Source: Phycicoccus sp. Soil802 (lineage in GTDB: Bacteria > Actinomycetota > Actinomycetes > Actinomycetales > Dermatophilaceae). Taken from it: DNA of 64,000 nt. Below are positions 1 through 8,221 of the stretch, piece by piece (the first letter of the stretch is position 1; each line of letters opens with the position of its first letter). The stretch is taken from contig NZ_LMSS01000001.1 of assembly GCF_001429605.1 (NCBI RefSeq), positions 63,415 to 127,414 on the forward strand. The letters are read 5' to 3'. Below the pieces are notes generated by a model. The model was given only the letters and a program-made list of their open reading frames with translations. It did no database searches and was not told the DNA's origin. A program made the position numbers and the translations under genes.

Positions 1-2
1 TC

Positions 3-548
3 CACTGGGACAAGTTCTCGCACGGCAAGGTCGCCTTCTGGTTGTGGGCCGGCCTCTACTTCACGGCACCCTTCCTCGTCGTCGCTGCTTGGCTCGCCAA
101 CCAGCGGTATGCCGCGCCGCCGGCCCCGGACGCCCCTCGCCTCGGCCGGGTGGCCCGGCGAGTCGTGGGCGGCACGGGCGCCCTTGCCCTCGTCACCGGG
201 CTGTTCCTCTTCCTCGCACCCGAGCTGGCGATCCCGGTCTGGCCGTGGCCGCTCACCCCGCTGACCAGCCGAGTCGTAGGTGCGACGTTCTGCCTCGGCT
301 GCGCCGGCCTCGCGGTGCTGCGTGACCCGCGGTGGGAGACGGTCCGGGTGATGCGCCGGGTGCAGCTCGTGATGTTCACCCTCATCCTCGTGGCGGTCGT
401 GCGGGCCCGACACGAGTTCTTCACCGACCGTCCTCTGACCTGGGTGATGGGCATGGGCTTCGTCGTGATGTTCGTCGGCTCGGCCGCGTCGGCGCTGTCC
501 CGGCCACGCGGCATACCCACTGCGGCGACTCCGCGGCATACGCCCTGA
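3..548 (+). CDS. Integral membrane protein, C-terminal part (5' end outside window)
   Basis: The reading frame is open to the left edge, with in-frame codons from position 3 (HWDKFSHGK...) before the first possible start codon, so the real start lies outside the window. At least four hydrophobic segments are visible (around nt 33-95, 165-225, 265-315 and 440-490), separated by basic loops. This is a polytopic inner-membrane protein of unknown function with no catalytic motif I recognise. The tail (PRGIPTAATPRHTP) is encoded by two direct copies of the GGCATAC word, so the last dozen residues may not be conserved. The next gene, an MmpL exporter, has its own promoter and is probably not co-transcribed. 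Confidence 0.7.
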   Translation, partial: HWDKFSHGKVAFWLWAGLYFTAPFLVVAAWLANQRYAAPPAPDAPRLGRVARRVVGGTGALALVTGLFLFLAPELAIPVWPWPLTPLTSRVVGATFCLGCAGLAVLRDPRWETVRVMRRVQLVMFTLILVAVVRARHEFFTDRPLTWVMGMGFVVMFVGSAASALSRPRGIPTAATPRHTP

Positions 549-618
549 TTTGCCCGAGACCTCCTCAGGGTCACCCCTGAACGCCCCCTGAACCCGCGCC
601 CAACTCGCGCGAAAATCG

Positions 619-648
619 TTGTCCGTCAAAGCAACCGCGGCCTACGGT
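619..648 (+). promoter_or_regulatory. Predicted promoter of the MmpL gene
   Basis: A TTGTCC -35-like hexamer (619-624) and a TACGGT -10 hexamer (643-648, matching TAnnnT) are separated by 18 nt. Transcription would start near 655, which argues against an ATG at 651 and supports the Shine-Dalgarno-preceded ATG at 705. Confidence 0.5.
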
Positions 649-704
649 GGATGACAACGTCGCCGGGCAGGGGGTGCGACCAAACTCGAGGTGAGGGACA
701 GACG

Positions 705-2849
705 ATGGCACAGACGCGGATGGCAGACGTGGGGCGCTTCGCCTGGTTCCCGTCGAGCAAGGTCACCAAGTGGTTCGTCGTCGTCTTCTGGCTGGCGATC
801 CTCGCTGCGGCGTTCAGCCCGGCCGGCAAGCTGCAGGGCGTCCTCAACAACGAGGCCGTCGCCTGGCTGCCCGCTGACGCCCAGTCGACCCAGGTGGTCA
901 AGCAGATCGAGGCGTTCCAGAGCAAGAACGAGTTCCCGGCGGTCATCGTCTACGAGCGCCCGGCCGGCGTCACCCAGGAGGACCAGCAGGCCGTCGCCGC
1001 GCAGGTCGCGAAGTTCAACGCCCTCGACCCGGTCAAGAGCGAGACGGTCGGCCCGATCCCCTCGCAGGACGGCAAGGCCCTGCAGGTCATCGTCCCCGTC
1101 GACGCGGGGGAGGGCGGCTGGGACACCCTCGGCGCCACGGTCAAGGACCTGCGAGCCGTGGCCGACCAGCGCCCCGACGGCCTGTCGATGCACGTCACCG
1201 GGCCGGTGGGCTACGCCGCCGACTCGTCCGAGGCGTTCTCCGGCATCGACGGCAAGCTGCTCTACTCCGCGATGGCCGTCGTCATCGTCATCCTGCTGCT
1301 GACCTACCGCAGCCCGGTCCTGTGGCTCATCCCGGTGATCTCGGCCGGCACCGCGCTCTTCGTCGCCCAGGCGGTCATCTACTTCCTCGCCAAGGACGAC
1401 ACGCTCACGGTCAACGCCCAGAGCTCCGGCATCCTCACCGTCATCGTCTTCGGCGCGGGGACCGACTATGCCCTGCTGCTCGTCGCCAGGTATCGAGAAG
1501 AGCTCAGGCGACACGAGGACCGGCACGAGGCGATGGCGTTCGCGCTGCACCGCGCCGGGCCGGCCATCCTCGCTTCAGGGGCCACCGTCATCGCCGGCAT
1601 GCTGTGCCTGCTCTTCGCGACGATGAACTCGACCAAGGGCCTCGGCCCGGTCGCCGCCATCGGTGTCGCCGTGGGGCTGCTCGTGATGCTGACCCTGCTG
1701 CCCGCGCTCCTGGTCGTCTGCGGCCGGTGGATCTTCTGGCCGGTGCGCCCGACCTACGGCTCGGTCGACCACACCCGTGACGGGTTCTGGGCCGGGATCG
1801 GACGCCGGATCGCCAAGGCTCCCCGCCGCACCTGGGTCGTCACGTCGCTGTTGCTGGCCATCGCGTCGCTGGGCATCCTGCAGCTCAACGCCACCGGCCT
1901 CGAGAACAAGGACGTCTACTACGGCACCCCCGACTCGATCGTGGGGGAGCAGGTCGTGGCCCGGCACTTCCCGGCCGGCACCGGCTCACCGGTCATGGTG
2001 CTCGCCAACGCCGACAAGGCAGCCTCGGTGAAGACCAAGCTCGAGACGGTCAAGGGTGTCTCCACCGTCGCCGACCCGGTGACCAAGGGTGGGCGGTCGC
2101 TGATCATGGCCACCCTCACCGACGCCCCCGACTCCGACGCGGCGACCGCGACCGTCGACCGGATCCGTGACGACATCGCCGCGATCCCGGGAGCTAATGC
2201 CATCGCCGGTGGTGACACCGCCACGCGAGCCGACACGCTGCGCGCCTCTGCCGATGACAACGTGCGGATCATCCCGCTCATCCTCGGCGTGGTGCTGCTC
2301 ATCCTGATCCTGCTGCTGCGCGCCCTCACCGCTCCGCTGATCCTCGTCGCGACGGTCGTGCTGTCCTACGGCGCAGCGATGGGTCTGTCGGCGCTGATCT
2401 TCCGGCACGTGCTGGGCTTCGCGGGTGCGGACTCGTCGTTGCCACTCTTCGTCTTCGTGTTCCTGGTGGCGTTGGGGATCGACTACAACATCTTCCTCAT
2501 GACGCGAGTGCACGAGGAGGCCAAGGAGATCGGCACCCGACGCGGCGCGCTCGTGGGCCTCGCGGCCACCGGCGGCGTGATCACCTCGGCCGGTCTGGTC
2601 CTCGCGGGCACGTTCGCGGTGCTCGGGACGCTGCCGGTGGTGACCTTCGCCGAGATCGGGATCGCCGTGGCGCTCGGTGTCCTGCTCGACACGTTGGTCG
2701 TCCGCTCGGTGCTCGTGACCGCGCTCAACCTCGACGTCCGCGGCCGGATGTGGTGGCCGAGCGCGCTCGCCAAGCGCGACCCCGAGCTCGACCGCGCGAC
2801 GCCGGCCGCCGAGGAGACGGAGGGCGCGGAGCTCCAGCCGGCCCACTAG
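705..2849 (+). CDS. MMPL/RND-family exporter
   Basis: A 714-residue inner-membrane transporter of the MmpL/RND superfamily, whose members use the proton-motive force to export lipids or hydrophobic compounds. It shows the duplicated layout: TM1 near residues 20-38, a large extracytoplasmic loop, five clustered TMs, then the same pattern repeated. Each half carries the family Asp-Tyr pair in a membrane helix (GTDYALLL, Asp254; GIDYNIFL, Asp593), the presumed proton relay. The start at 705 is chosen because GAGGTGAGGGA precedes it at good spacing and the predicted promoter lies at 619-648; an in-frame ATG at 651 lacks such support. No regulator is adjacent, unlike the second MmpL at 22767. Substrate unknown. 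Confidence 0.93.
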   Translation: MAQTRMADVGRFAWFPSSKVTKWFVVVFWLAILAAAFSPAGKLQGVLNNEAVAWLPADAQSTQVVKQIEAFQSKNEFPAVIVYERPAGVTQEDQQAVAAQVAKFNALDPVKSETVGPIPSQDGKALQVIVPVDAGEGGWDTLGATVKDLRAVADQRPDGLSMHVTGPVGYAADSSEAFSGIDGKLLYSAMAVVIVILLLTYRSPVLWLIPVISAGTALFVAQAVIYFLAKDDTLTVNAQSSGILTVIVFGAGTDYALLLVARYREELRRHEDRHEAMAFALHRAGPAILASGATVIAGMLCLLFATMNSTKGLGPVAAIGVAVGLLVMLTLLPALLVVCGRWIFWPVRPTYGSVDHTRDGFWAGIGRRIAKAPRRTWVVTSLLLAIASLGILQLNATGLENKDVYYGTPDSIVGEQVVARHFPAGTGSPVMVLANADKAASVKTKLETVKGVSTVADPVTKGGRSLIMATLTDAPDSDAATATVDRIRDDIAAIPGANAIAGGDTATRADTLRASADDNVRIIPLILGVVLLILILLLRALTAPLILVATVVLSYGAAMGLSALIFRHVLGFAGADSSLPLFVFVFLVALGIDYNIFLMTRVHEEAKEIGTRRGALVGLAATGGVITSAGLVLAGTFAVLGTLPVVTFAEIGIAVALGVLLDTLVVRSVLVTALNLDVRGRMWWPSALAKRDPELDRATPAAEETEGAELQPAH

Positions 2850-2909
2850 CCCTTCAGGCAGTCCGGCGACCCAGCTCCACCCCGCGCGGCACATGTCAGC
2901 GGCGCGGCA

Positions 2910-2915
2910 TACGGT
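2910..2915 (+). promoter_or_regulatory. -10 box, predicted leaderless start of the aldo/keto reductase
   Basis: TACGGT ends 6 nt before the ATG at 2922, so transcription should begin at or next to the start codon. The hexamer overlaps a copy of the GGCATAC word. Confidence 0.45.
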
Positions 2916-2921
2916 TGAAGC

Positions 2922-3932
2922 ATGGACTATCGATACCTGGGCAACAGCGGACTCAAGATCTCGGAGATCACCTACGGCAACTGGCTCACGCACGGCTCGC
3001 AGGTGGAGAACGACGTCGCCGCGCAGTGTGTGGCCGCTGCGCTCGACGCGGGCATCAGCACCTTCGACACCGCCGACGTCTACGCCAACACCAAGGCGGA
3101 GACCGTGCTCGGCGAGGCCCTCAAGGGCGAGCGGCGCGAGAGCCTGGAGATCTTCACCAAGGTCTACTGGCCGACCGGGCCGGGTGGGAAGAACGACACC
3201 GGGTTGTCGCGCAAGCACATCATGGAGTCGATCAACGGCTCGCTCCAGCGCCTCCAGACCGACTACGTCGACCTCTACCAGGCGCACCGCTACGACACCG
3301 AGACGCCGCTCGAGGAGACGATGACGGCGTTCGCCGACGTCGTCCGCCAGGGCAAGGCGCTCTACATCGGCGTCAGCGAGTGGACCGCCGAGCAGATCCG
3401 TGACGGCGTCGCGCTGGCCAAGGAGCTCAACATCCAGCTCATCTCGAGCCAGCCGCAGTACTCCATGCTGTGGCGCGTCATCGAGGACGAGGTCGTGCCG
3501 ACGTCGCGCGAGCTCGGCGTCAGCCAGATCGTGTGGAGCCCGATCGCGCAGGGTGTGCTGACCGGCAAGTACCAGCCCGGCCAGAAGCCGCCGGAGGGTT
3601 CGCGCGCCGCTGACGAGAAGGGCGGCGCCGACATGATCAGCCGCTTCATGAACGACGACGTGCTCACCCGCGTGCAGGGCCTCAAGCCGGTCGCCGACGA
3701 GGTCGGCCTGACCATGGCGCAGCTGGCCGTCGCCTGGGTGCTCCAGAACGACAACGTCGCCGCCGCGCTCGTCGGCGCATCGCGTCCCGAGCAGGTGCAC
3801 GAGAACGTCAAGGCCGCTGGCGTGAAGCTCGAGCCCGCGCTGATGGCCAGGATCGACGACGTCCTCGGCGACATCGTCGAGCGCGACCCCGGCAAGACCA
3901 AGGAGACGTCGCCGCAGGAGCGCGTCGCCTGA
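2922..3932 (+). CDS. Aldo/keto reductase family oxidoreductase
   Basis: A 336-residue cytoplasmic NADPH-dependent oxidoreductase of the aldo/keto reductase superfamily, closest in pattern to the YghZ/Kv-beta-like subgroup. The N-terminus (MDYRYLGNSGLKIS), the segment with the catalytic Asp and Tyr (DTADVYANTKAE), the Lys within FTKVYWP, and the HRYD motif (YQAHRYDTETPLEE) fit the (beta/alpha)8 barrel. The C-terminal cofactor-binding segment (ALVGASRPEQVHENV) is also present. Length is typical. A TAnnnT box 6 nt before the ATG predicts a leaderless transcript. A strong inverted repeat follows 15 nt after the stop. The substrate cannot be read from sequence. Confidence 0.94.
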   Translation: MDYRYLGNSGLKISEITYGNWLTHGSQVENDVAAQCVAAALDAGISTFDTADVYANTKAETVLGEALKGERRESLEIFTKVYWPTGPGGKNDTGLSRKHIMESINGSLQRLQTDYVDLYQAHRYDTETPLEETMTAFADVVRQGKALYIGVSEWTAEQIRDGVALAKELNIQLISSQPQYSMLWRVIEDEVVPTSRELGVSQIVWSPIAQGVLTGKYQPGQKPPEGSRAADEKGGADMISRFMNDDVLTRVQGLKPVADEVGLTMAQLAVAWVLQNDNVAAALVGASRPEQVHENVKAAGVKLEPALMARIDDVLGDIVERDPGKTKETSPQERVA

Positions 3933-3947
3933 CCCAGCACCACAGCC

Positions 3948-3986
3948 GAGGGGTATGCCGCGTGGTCACCAGGCGGCATACCCCTC
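3948..3986 (+). terminator. GTATGCC-paired inverted repeat (probable terminator) after the aldo/keto reductase
   Basis: The 14-nt arms GAGGGGTATGCCGC (3948-3961) and GCGGCATACCCCTC (3973-3986) are perfect complements around an 11-nt centre that is itself nearly palindromic. There is no clear T-tract. It is one of four near-identical intergenic hairpins in the window. Confidence 0.75.
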
Positions 3987-4106
3987 TGTTTGCGTGGCTG
4001 GCCGCCGGTCGTGCCCCCTGAGTCCCCGGGCGTTTCGCGGCAGCCGCGTAACCCGGAGCACCTGCGTCGCGTTGACGCAGGGCACCTACTGCTCCGTGGA
4101 GGAACC

Positions 4107-6011
4107 ATGCTTCGCACGTCCCACCGCGCGACGACAGCCGCGCTCACCGGCGCGACCGCCCTCGCCCTCATCATCACCGGCGGGTATGCCGCCGGCGCGG
4201 CCTCCGCGACGACCGTCACCCTCAGTCCGGGTGACGCTGTCGCGGCGGCGCTCGCCGGGGACACGCCGGGCCTGGCCCGGCTGCTCGACAACGGCACGCC
4301 GAGTGGACGCGCGATCGCGACCTTCGACGGCACCCCCACGGCGACGCAGGTGACCGCCCTCAAGGCCCTCGGCCTCACGGTCCAGCCCATGAAGCGGCTC
4401 CCGCTCGCGCTGGTCAGTGGCACCGTGGCGCAGTTCCGCTCGGCGGTCACGACGGGCGTGGCGAACGACGTGTACCCGGACGAGAGCATCGACCTGCTCG
4501 ACACGACCTCCTCCGACGCGATGGGCGGCGCCGCGCTGCGGGCCAAGGGGCTCACCGGCAAGGGCGTCACGGTCGGTGTCGTCGACTCCGGTTGCGACGC
4601 AACGCATCCCGACCTCGCCCAGCGGGTGAAGCACAACGTCTCCCTCGTCAGTGGTGAGTACGCCAACCTCCCGGCCGACTCGTCGACGACGCTCGTCGTG
4701 CCGGCGGACCAGGGGCCGTACTCGAACACCGACCTCGGCTCGGGACACGGCACCCACGTCGCCGGGATCATCGCCGCCGACTCCAGCTCGGTCACCGACG
4801 GCTCGCGCTACGGCGTCGCCCCGGATGCGGACCTGGCCTGCTTCGCGATCGGTGCGGTCCTGTTCACGACCGCTGTCGTCACCGCCTACGACTACATGCT
4901 CGACCAGCCCGACCTGCTCGGCATCGACGTCGTCAACAACAGCTGGGGCAACTCCTACCGCCAGTTCGACCCGCGCGACCCGGTGGCCGTGGCGACCAAG
5001 GCCGTGGTGGACCAGGGCGTCACCGTCGTCTTCGCGGCCGGCAACTCCGGCTCCGAGAACGCCGAGCTCAGCCTCAACCCGTTCAGCCAGTCCCCGTGGG
5101 TCATCTCGGTGGCGGCCGGTTCGGTGGACCGGCACCGCGGCGACTTCTCCTCGAACGGGCTGACCCACGACAACTCCCAGCCGACCGGCATCACGGCCGG
5201 TGGCCACACGGTCTACACGGGCGACCGGATCGGGCTCGTGCACCCGGACGTGACAGCCCCGGGCGTCGACATCTCCTCGACGTGCGACACCACCGGCACC
5301 GTGGTCGGTCCGTGCCCGCCCGGTGAGAACACCACCGCCTCCGGCACGTCGATGGCCTCCCCGCACATCGCCGGGGCAGCGGCCGTGCTCAAGCAGGCCA
5401 ACCCGGCGCTCACGCCCGACCAGGTCCGGCTCGCGCTCCAGGCGACCGCCAGCCCCGTCACGAACGACGACGACACCGGCACGTTGCCGTTCTGGCAGAT
5501 CGGCTACGGCTACGCGAACCTCGACAAGGCCGTTGCCCTGGTCAGCAGTCGCAGCTGGGCCAAGGACCTCGCCAGGGCCAGCACCCAGGCCGACGCGCGG
5601 GTCCTGGCGGCTGACGGCTGGAAGGTCGCCCGCGGTGACTTCTGGACCTACGACAGCCCGCGCGCCACGGTCGGCGGCACGGACAGCCACACCTACACCG
5701 CACCGGTGGGCGCGGGCGTCACGTCGCTGAAGGTCTCGCTGTCCCACCCGTCGCTGGCTGCCGTCGGCATCAACGGCACCAGCTACACGGTCACGGTCAA
5801 GGACCCGTCGGGTGCCGTCATCGGCACCTCGACCGAGTCCTTCACCGCAGGTGCCGGCACGGCGACCGTCCAGGTGCCGGTGACCTCGCCGGGCACCTAC
5901 ACCTTCGATGTCGTGGGCAACTACGCCGTCTCCGACCCCGACACGCTCGACTCCGACAGTGTCGGTGGGCGGATGGTGACCCTGCACGTGGCCCAGCTGC
6001 AGAAGGGCTGA
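4107..6011 (+). CDS. Secreted subtilisin-like serine protease (S8 family)
   Basis: A 634-residue exported protease. A signal peptide is evident (basic start, hydrophobic segment to about residue 30). A prodomain-like region runs to about 140, followed by the peptidase S8 domain with the full catalytic set: Asp160 in VGVVDSGCD, His214 in GSGHGTHVAG, oxyanion Asn313 in AAGNSGSEN and Ser415 in ASGTSMASPH. After about residue 500 a beta-rich C-terminal domain ends in the HTYTAPVGAG... segment, perhaps a P-like or prepeptidase-C-like module. The ATG at 4107 has GGAGG just upstream; an in-frame start at 3990 would lie before the signal peptide and is rejected. A GTATGCC hairpin follows the stop. 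Confidence 0.93.
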   Translation: MLRTSHRATTAALTGATALALIITGGYAAGAASATTVTLSPGDAVAAALAGDTPGLARLLDNGTPSGRAIATFDGTPTATQVTALKALGLTVQPMKRLPLALVSGTVAQFRSAVTTGVANDVYPDESIDLLDTTSSDAMGGAALRAKGLTGKGVTVGVVDSGCDATHPDLAQRVKHNVSLVSGEYANLPADSSTTLVVPADQGPYSNTDLGSGHGTHVAGIIAADSSSVTDGSRYGVAPDADLACFAIGAVLFTTAVVTAYDYMLDQPDLLGIDVVNNSWGNSYRQFDPRDPVAVATKAVVDQGVTVVFAAGNSGSENAELSLNPFSQSPWVISVAAGSVDRHRGDFSSNGLTHDNSQPTGITAGGHTVYTGDRIGLVHPDVTAPGVDISSTCDTTGTVVGPCPPGENTTASGTSMASPHIAGAAAVLKQANPALTPDQVRLALQATASPVTNDDDTGTLPFWQIGYGYANLDKAVALVSSRSWAKDLARASTQADARVLAADGWKVARGDFWTYDSPRATVGGTDSHTYTAPVGAGVTSLKVSLSHPSLAAVGINGTSYTVTVKDPSGAVIGTSTESFTAGAGTATVQVPVTSPGTYTFDVVGNYAVSDPDTLDSDSVGGRMVTLHVAQLQKG

Positions 6012-6024
6012 GCCACCCGGGACT

Positions 6025-6071
6025 GACGGAGCGGTATGCCGCGTGGTGACCACGCGGCATACCGCTCCGTC
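6025..6071 (+). terminator. GTATGCC-paired inverted repeat, 23-bp arms
   Basis: Arms at 6025-6047 and 6049-6071 are perfectly complementary around a single G. Each arm contains GCGGTATGCCGCGTGGT or its complement. It lies between the convergent subtilisin and YciI genes, so it could terminate both. Confidence 0.8.
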
Positions 6072-6150
6072 CTGCGCGGGCGCGGTGTGGCGGGCGCGGT
6101 GTGGCGGGCGCGGTGTGTGGCGGGCGCGGACCGGCGTCGCGCCCGCTCGG

Positions 6151-6486
6151 TCACATACCGGGGACGGGCTGGGCGGCGTGGATCTCGATGGTGCAGCCGC
6201 CGGGCATGTTCAGGTGCGGGTGGCCCTCGGCCAGCGCGAGCGCCGCCTGCTGGTCCGCGGCCTCGATGATGCTGTAGCCCACGACGTCACTGGTCGCCGG
6301 CGAGCTGCCCTCGGGGGTGACGCGCACGCCGTCGGCCAGTGGGGTCCCGAGGTCGACCAGGCCCTCACCGACGCGCCCGGCCCAGTCCATCCACTGACCC
6401 ATGACGGCTTCCATCTCGGCGGGGTCGGTGGGGGTGTTCTCGGCGGGGGTGGTGGGGGCGTGGTAGATGAAGAGGAACTTGCTCAT
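6151..6486 (-). CDS. YciI family protein
   Basis: An 111-residue protein of the YCII/DGPF family, a small ferredoxin-like alpha/beta barrel fold. The opening MSKFLFIYHAP, the MGQWMDWAG segment and the EGHPHL...CTIEIH ending are typical of the actinobacterial branch often found next to ECF41-type sigma factors. The biochemical role of these proteins is largely unknown. AAGGAGATCC at proper spacing supports the ATG at 6486. The ECF41 gene in this window is 3.4 kb away, so there is no direct operon link. The gene lies downstream of the SRPBCC gene on the same strand, but a 135-bp gap with tandem repeats separates them. Confidence 0.9.
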   Translation of the reverse strand: MSKFLFIYHAPTTPAENTPTDPAEMEAVMGQWMDWAGRVGEGLVDLGTPLADGVRVTPEGSSPATSDVVGYSIIEAADQQAALALAEGHPHLNMPGGCTIEIHAAQPVPGM

Positions 6487-6503
6487 GACTGGATCTCCTT
6501 GGT

Positions 6504-6554
6504 GGGTGGGGCGCTGTCGTGGGTGGGGCTCTGTCGTGTGTGGGGCTCTGTCGT
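6504..6554. repeat. Three 17-bp tandem repeats
   Basis: Three consecutive copies of a 17-nt unit (consensus GGGTGGGGCTCTGTCGT; 6504-6520, 6521-6537, 6538-6554) differ at only one or two positions. They lie directly upstream of the YciI gene, where its promoter would be. Confidence 0.85.
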
Positions 6555-6621
6555 GTTTGGGACTTGCGATGAGGTCAGACCGTGACGCGTGGTGCGCTCA
6601 GGCGGACGAGGCCCGGCCCGC

Positions 6622-7596
6622 TCAGGCGCGGATGGGGGCGCGGCCCGCGTAGGCGGCGAAGCGCTCGACCGCGTCGCTGTCCGCGCCGGCAGTGACCTCG
6701 TCGGCGAAGGAGCGGCCCCGGCCCTGGGCGATGACGTCGCGGGTCAGGTGGTGGATGTAGGTGACGACCTCGTCGGAGACGTTGAGCTTCTGGCCCGAGG
6801 CCTGGGCGAGGTCCCAGCCGTGCAGCAGCAGCTCCAGCGGCAGGATGCTGGCGAGGAACGCGGCCGGGGCGTCGCCACGGGGGGTGGCGACGGTGCCGTC
6901 GAGGTCGACTGCCCGCCACGCGGTGATCGCCTGGCCGGTGAGGGTGGAGACCTTGTCCTCCAGCGAACCCTGCTCGGGGACGGTCAGCGAGGCGCCGGCC
7001 ATCCCGCCGAGCCGGACCAGCGAATCCAGCAGGTGCACGGCGAGCTGGTGGGCGGTGAAGTCGGCGCAGGGGGTGGGCTTGGGCTGGTCCTCGGGGGTGA
7101 GGGCCCGCAGCACCGGCTGGATGGCGGCCAGGGCTGCCTCGGCGGCCACCAGCGGGGTGAGGCCTTCGGGTGCCCACGCCCACTCGTCCTGACCGGCGTC
7201 GCCGGTGGTGGCAAGGCGCTCGAGCCGCTCGAAGAAGTGGTCCCAGCCTTCGGCGTGCATCGCGGCCTGCTCCTCGGTGAGACCCTCGTGCACGAGCGTG
7301 ACCTGGGAGCCCTCGGCGACCGGCTCGATGGTGATAGTCACGGTGGAGGCGTCCTTGGGGAGCTCCGGGTTCTCGTCCCAGCCCCAGCCGAACACCACGC
7401 GACGGCCGGGCTCGACCTCGTGGTAGGTGCCTTCCGCGATGTGGCCCGGAGTGACGGTCCAGCGGTAGGACCCGCCGGCCCGGAGGTCGACGGTCGCCGT
7501 CACGGTCTGCCAGCGACGCAGCCGCTCCGGCTCGGTGACGAGGGCGAACGCCTCGTCGGGGGAGACGGGCAGGACAACGGACTTGGTGAAGCTCAT
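6622..7596 (-). CDS. SRPBCC domain fused to TIGR03086/mycothiol-type (DinB-like) domain
   Basis: A 324-residue two-domain protein. Residues 1-140 are an AHSA1-type SRPBCC hydrophobic-ligand domain (KSVVLPVSPDEAFALVTEP at the N-terminus, ...VTLVHEGLT... and GWDHFFERL). Residues 150-324 match the TIGR03086/maleylpyruvate-isomerase N-terminal type fold (TPCADFTAHQLAVHL, ELLLHGWDLAQASGQ), a DinB-like four-helix bundle that often binds metal or mycothiol. These domains are usually separate proteins, so this is a fusion. The gene starts inside the stop codon of the ArsR gene (ATGA, 7593-7596), showing translational coupling. The unit probably responds to a ligand sensed by that regulator. Confidence 0.85.
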   Translation of the reverse strand: MSFTKSVVLPVSPDEAFALVTEPERLRRWQTVTATVDLRAGGSYRWTVTPGHIAEGTYHEVEPGRRVVFGWGWDENPELPKDASTVTITIEPVAEGSQVTLVHEGLTEEQAAMHAEGWDHFFERLERLATTGDAGQDEWAWAPEGLTPLVAAEAALAAIQPVLRALTPEDQPKPTPCADFTAHQLAVHLLDSLVRLGGMAGASLTVPEQGSLEDKVSTLTGQAITAWRAVDLDGTVATPRGDAPAAFLASILPLELLLHGWDLAQASGQKLNVSDEVVTYIHHLTRDVIAQGRGRSFADEVTAGADSDAVERFAAYAGRAPIRA

Positions 7597-7898
7597 GGTG
7601 TTCCCTTCAGGCGGTGCGCGTCGGCGACGAGCTGGTCGAGTTCGGAGGTCCAGAACCGGTCGATCTCGGCCTGCAGCTGCTGCAGCCCGGTCGGCACGAC
7701 CCGGTAGATCCGCGTGCGCCCGACCTTCTCCGCCTCCACGAGGCCGGCATCGGCAAGCACCAGGAGGTGCTGGCTGATCGCGGACCTGGTCACCGTGAAC
7801 TCGCCGGCCAGGTCCGTGACGCCCCGTGGCCCTCGGGCCAGGAGTTGCAGGATCCTGCGGCGGCTCGGCTCGGCGGCGGCGGAGAGTGGGTCAGTCAC
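7593..7898 (-). CDS. ArsR-family transcriptional regulator
   Basis: A winged-helix repressor of the ArsR/SdpR type, 101 residues from the GTG at 7898. The N-terminus (VTDPLSAAAEPSRRRILQLL), recognition helix (VTRSAISQHLLVLADAGLV) and wing (KVGRTRIYRVV) are classic. No metal-binding cysteines occur, so it is more like the ArsR regulators that pair with SRPBCC proteins than a metal sensor. An earlier in-frame GTG at 7922 exists but falls inside the palindrome at 7910-7927, which looks like the operator, so I prefer 7898. It is the first gene of an operon with the SRPBCC fusion and probably autoregulates. Confidence 0.9.
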   Translation of the reverse strand: MTDPLSAAAEPSRRRILQLLARGPRGVTDLAGEFTVTRSAISQHLLVLADAGLVEAEKVGRTRIYRVVPTGLQQLQAEIDRFWTSELDQLVADAHRLKGTP

Positions 7899-7909
7899 AA
7901 CACCCAATA

Positions 7910-7927
7910 CGTTAGTCGTCACTAACG
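7910..7927. promoter_or_regulatory. Palindromic operator for the ArsR regulator
   Basis: CGTTAGT (7910-7916) and ACTAACG (7921-7927) form a perfect 7-bp inverted repeat with a 4-nt spacer. It is AT-rich against a GC-rich background and sits just upstream of the ArsR start, as expected for an autoregulatory site. Confidence 0.65.
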
Positions 7928-7975
7928 CATCTGTCCAGACCGTGAGGTCTGCAGGCGGTCGGTTGAGGTGGCGTT

Positions 7976-8044
7976 GGAGGTCGCCCTGGAGGTCGCCCTG
8001 GAGGTCGCCCTGGAGGTCGCCCTGAGGTCGCCCTGGAGGTCGCC
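7976..8044. repeat. 12-bp tandem repeat (GGAGGTCGCCCT)
   Basis: Six consecutive copies; the fifth has lost one G, and the last is truncated. The array lies in the gap between the ArsR and DUF222/HNH genes. Its continuous head-to-tail structure is that of a minisatellite, not a CRISPR. Confidence 0.9.
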
Positions 8045-8209
8045 TGACTGGTGTCCTGTGGACAACTGATGCCGATACGGCGCCGTATCGGCGCGATATC
8101 GCATCACTGGTTCACAGACGTCACACGCGGTCGCATCCGTCGTGAATCTGACTGTGGTGCAACGGAATTCGCTTCCCCTGCCTCGCGTTCGGCTGTCAGT
8201 GGTCCGGTC

Positions 8210-8215
8210 TACGGT
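8210..8215 (+). promoter_or_regulatory. -10 box, predicted leaderless start of the DUF222/HNH gene
   Basis: TACGGT lies 6 nt before the ATG at 8222. The spacing predicts transcription starting at the start codon. Confidence 0.5.
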
Positions 8216-8221
8216 TATTCC

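Noticed and set aside
1986-3800. Very long leftward frame (604 codons) across the MmpL and aldo/keto reductase genes
   Set aside because: An antisense shadow caused by high G+C; translation is low-complexity (Arg/Asp/Gly/His-rich) and the opposite strand carries well-supported genes.
7976-8044. Candidate CRISPR array
   Set aside because: Units are directly adjacent with no unique spacers and there are no cas genes, so it is a minisatellite.
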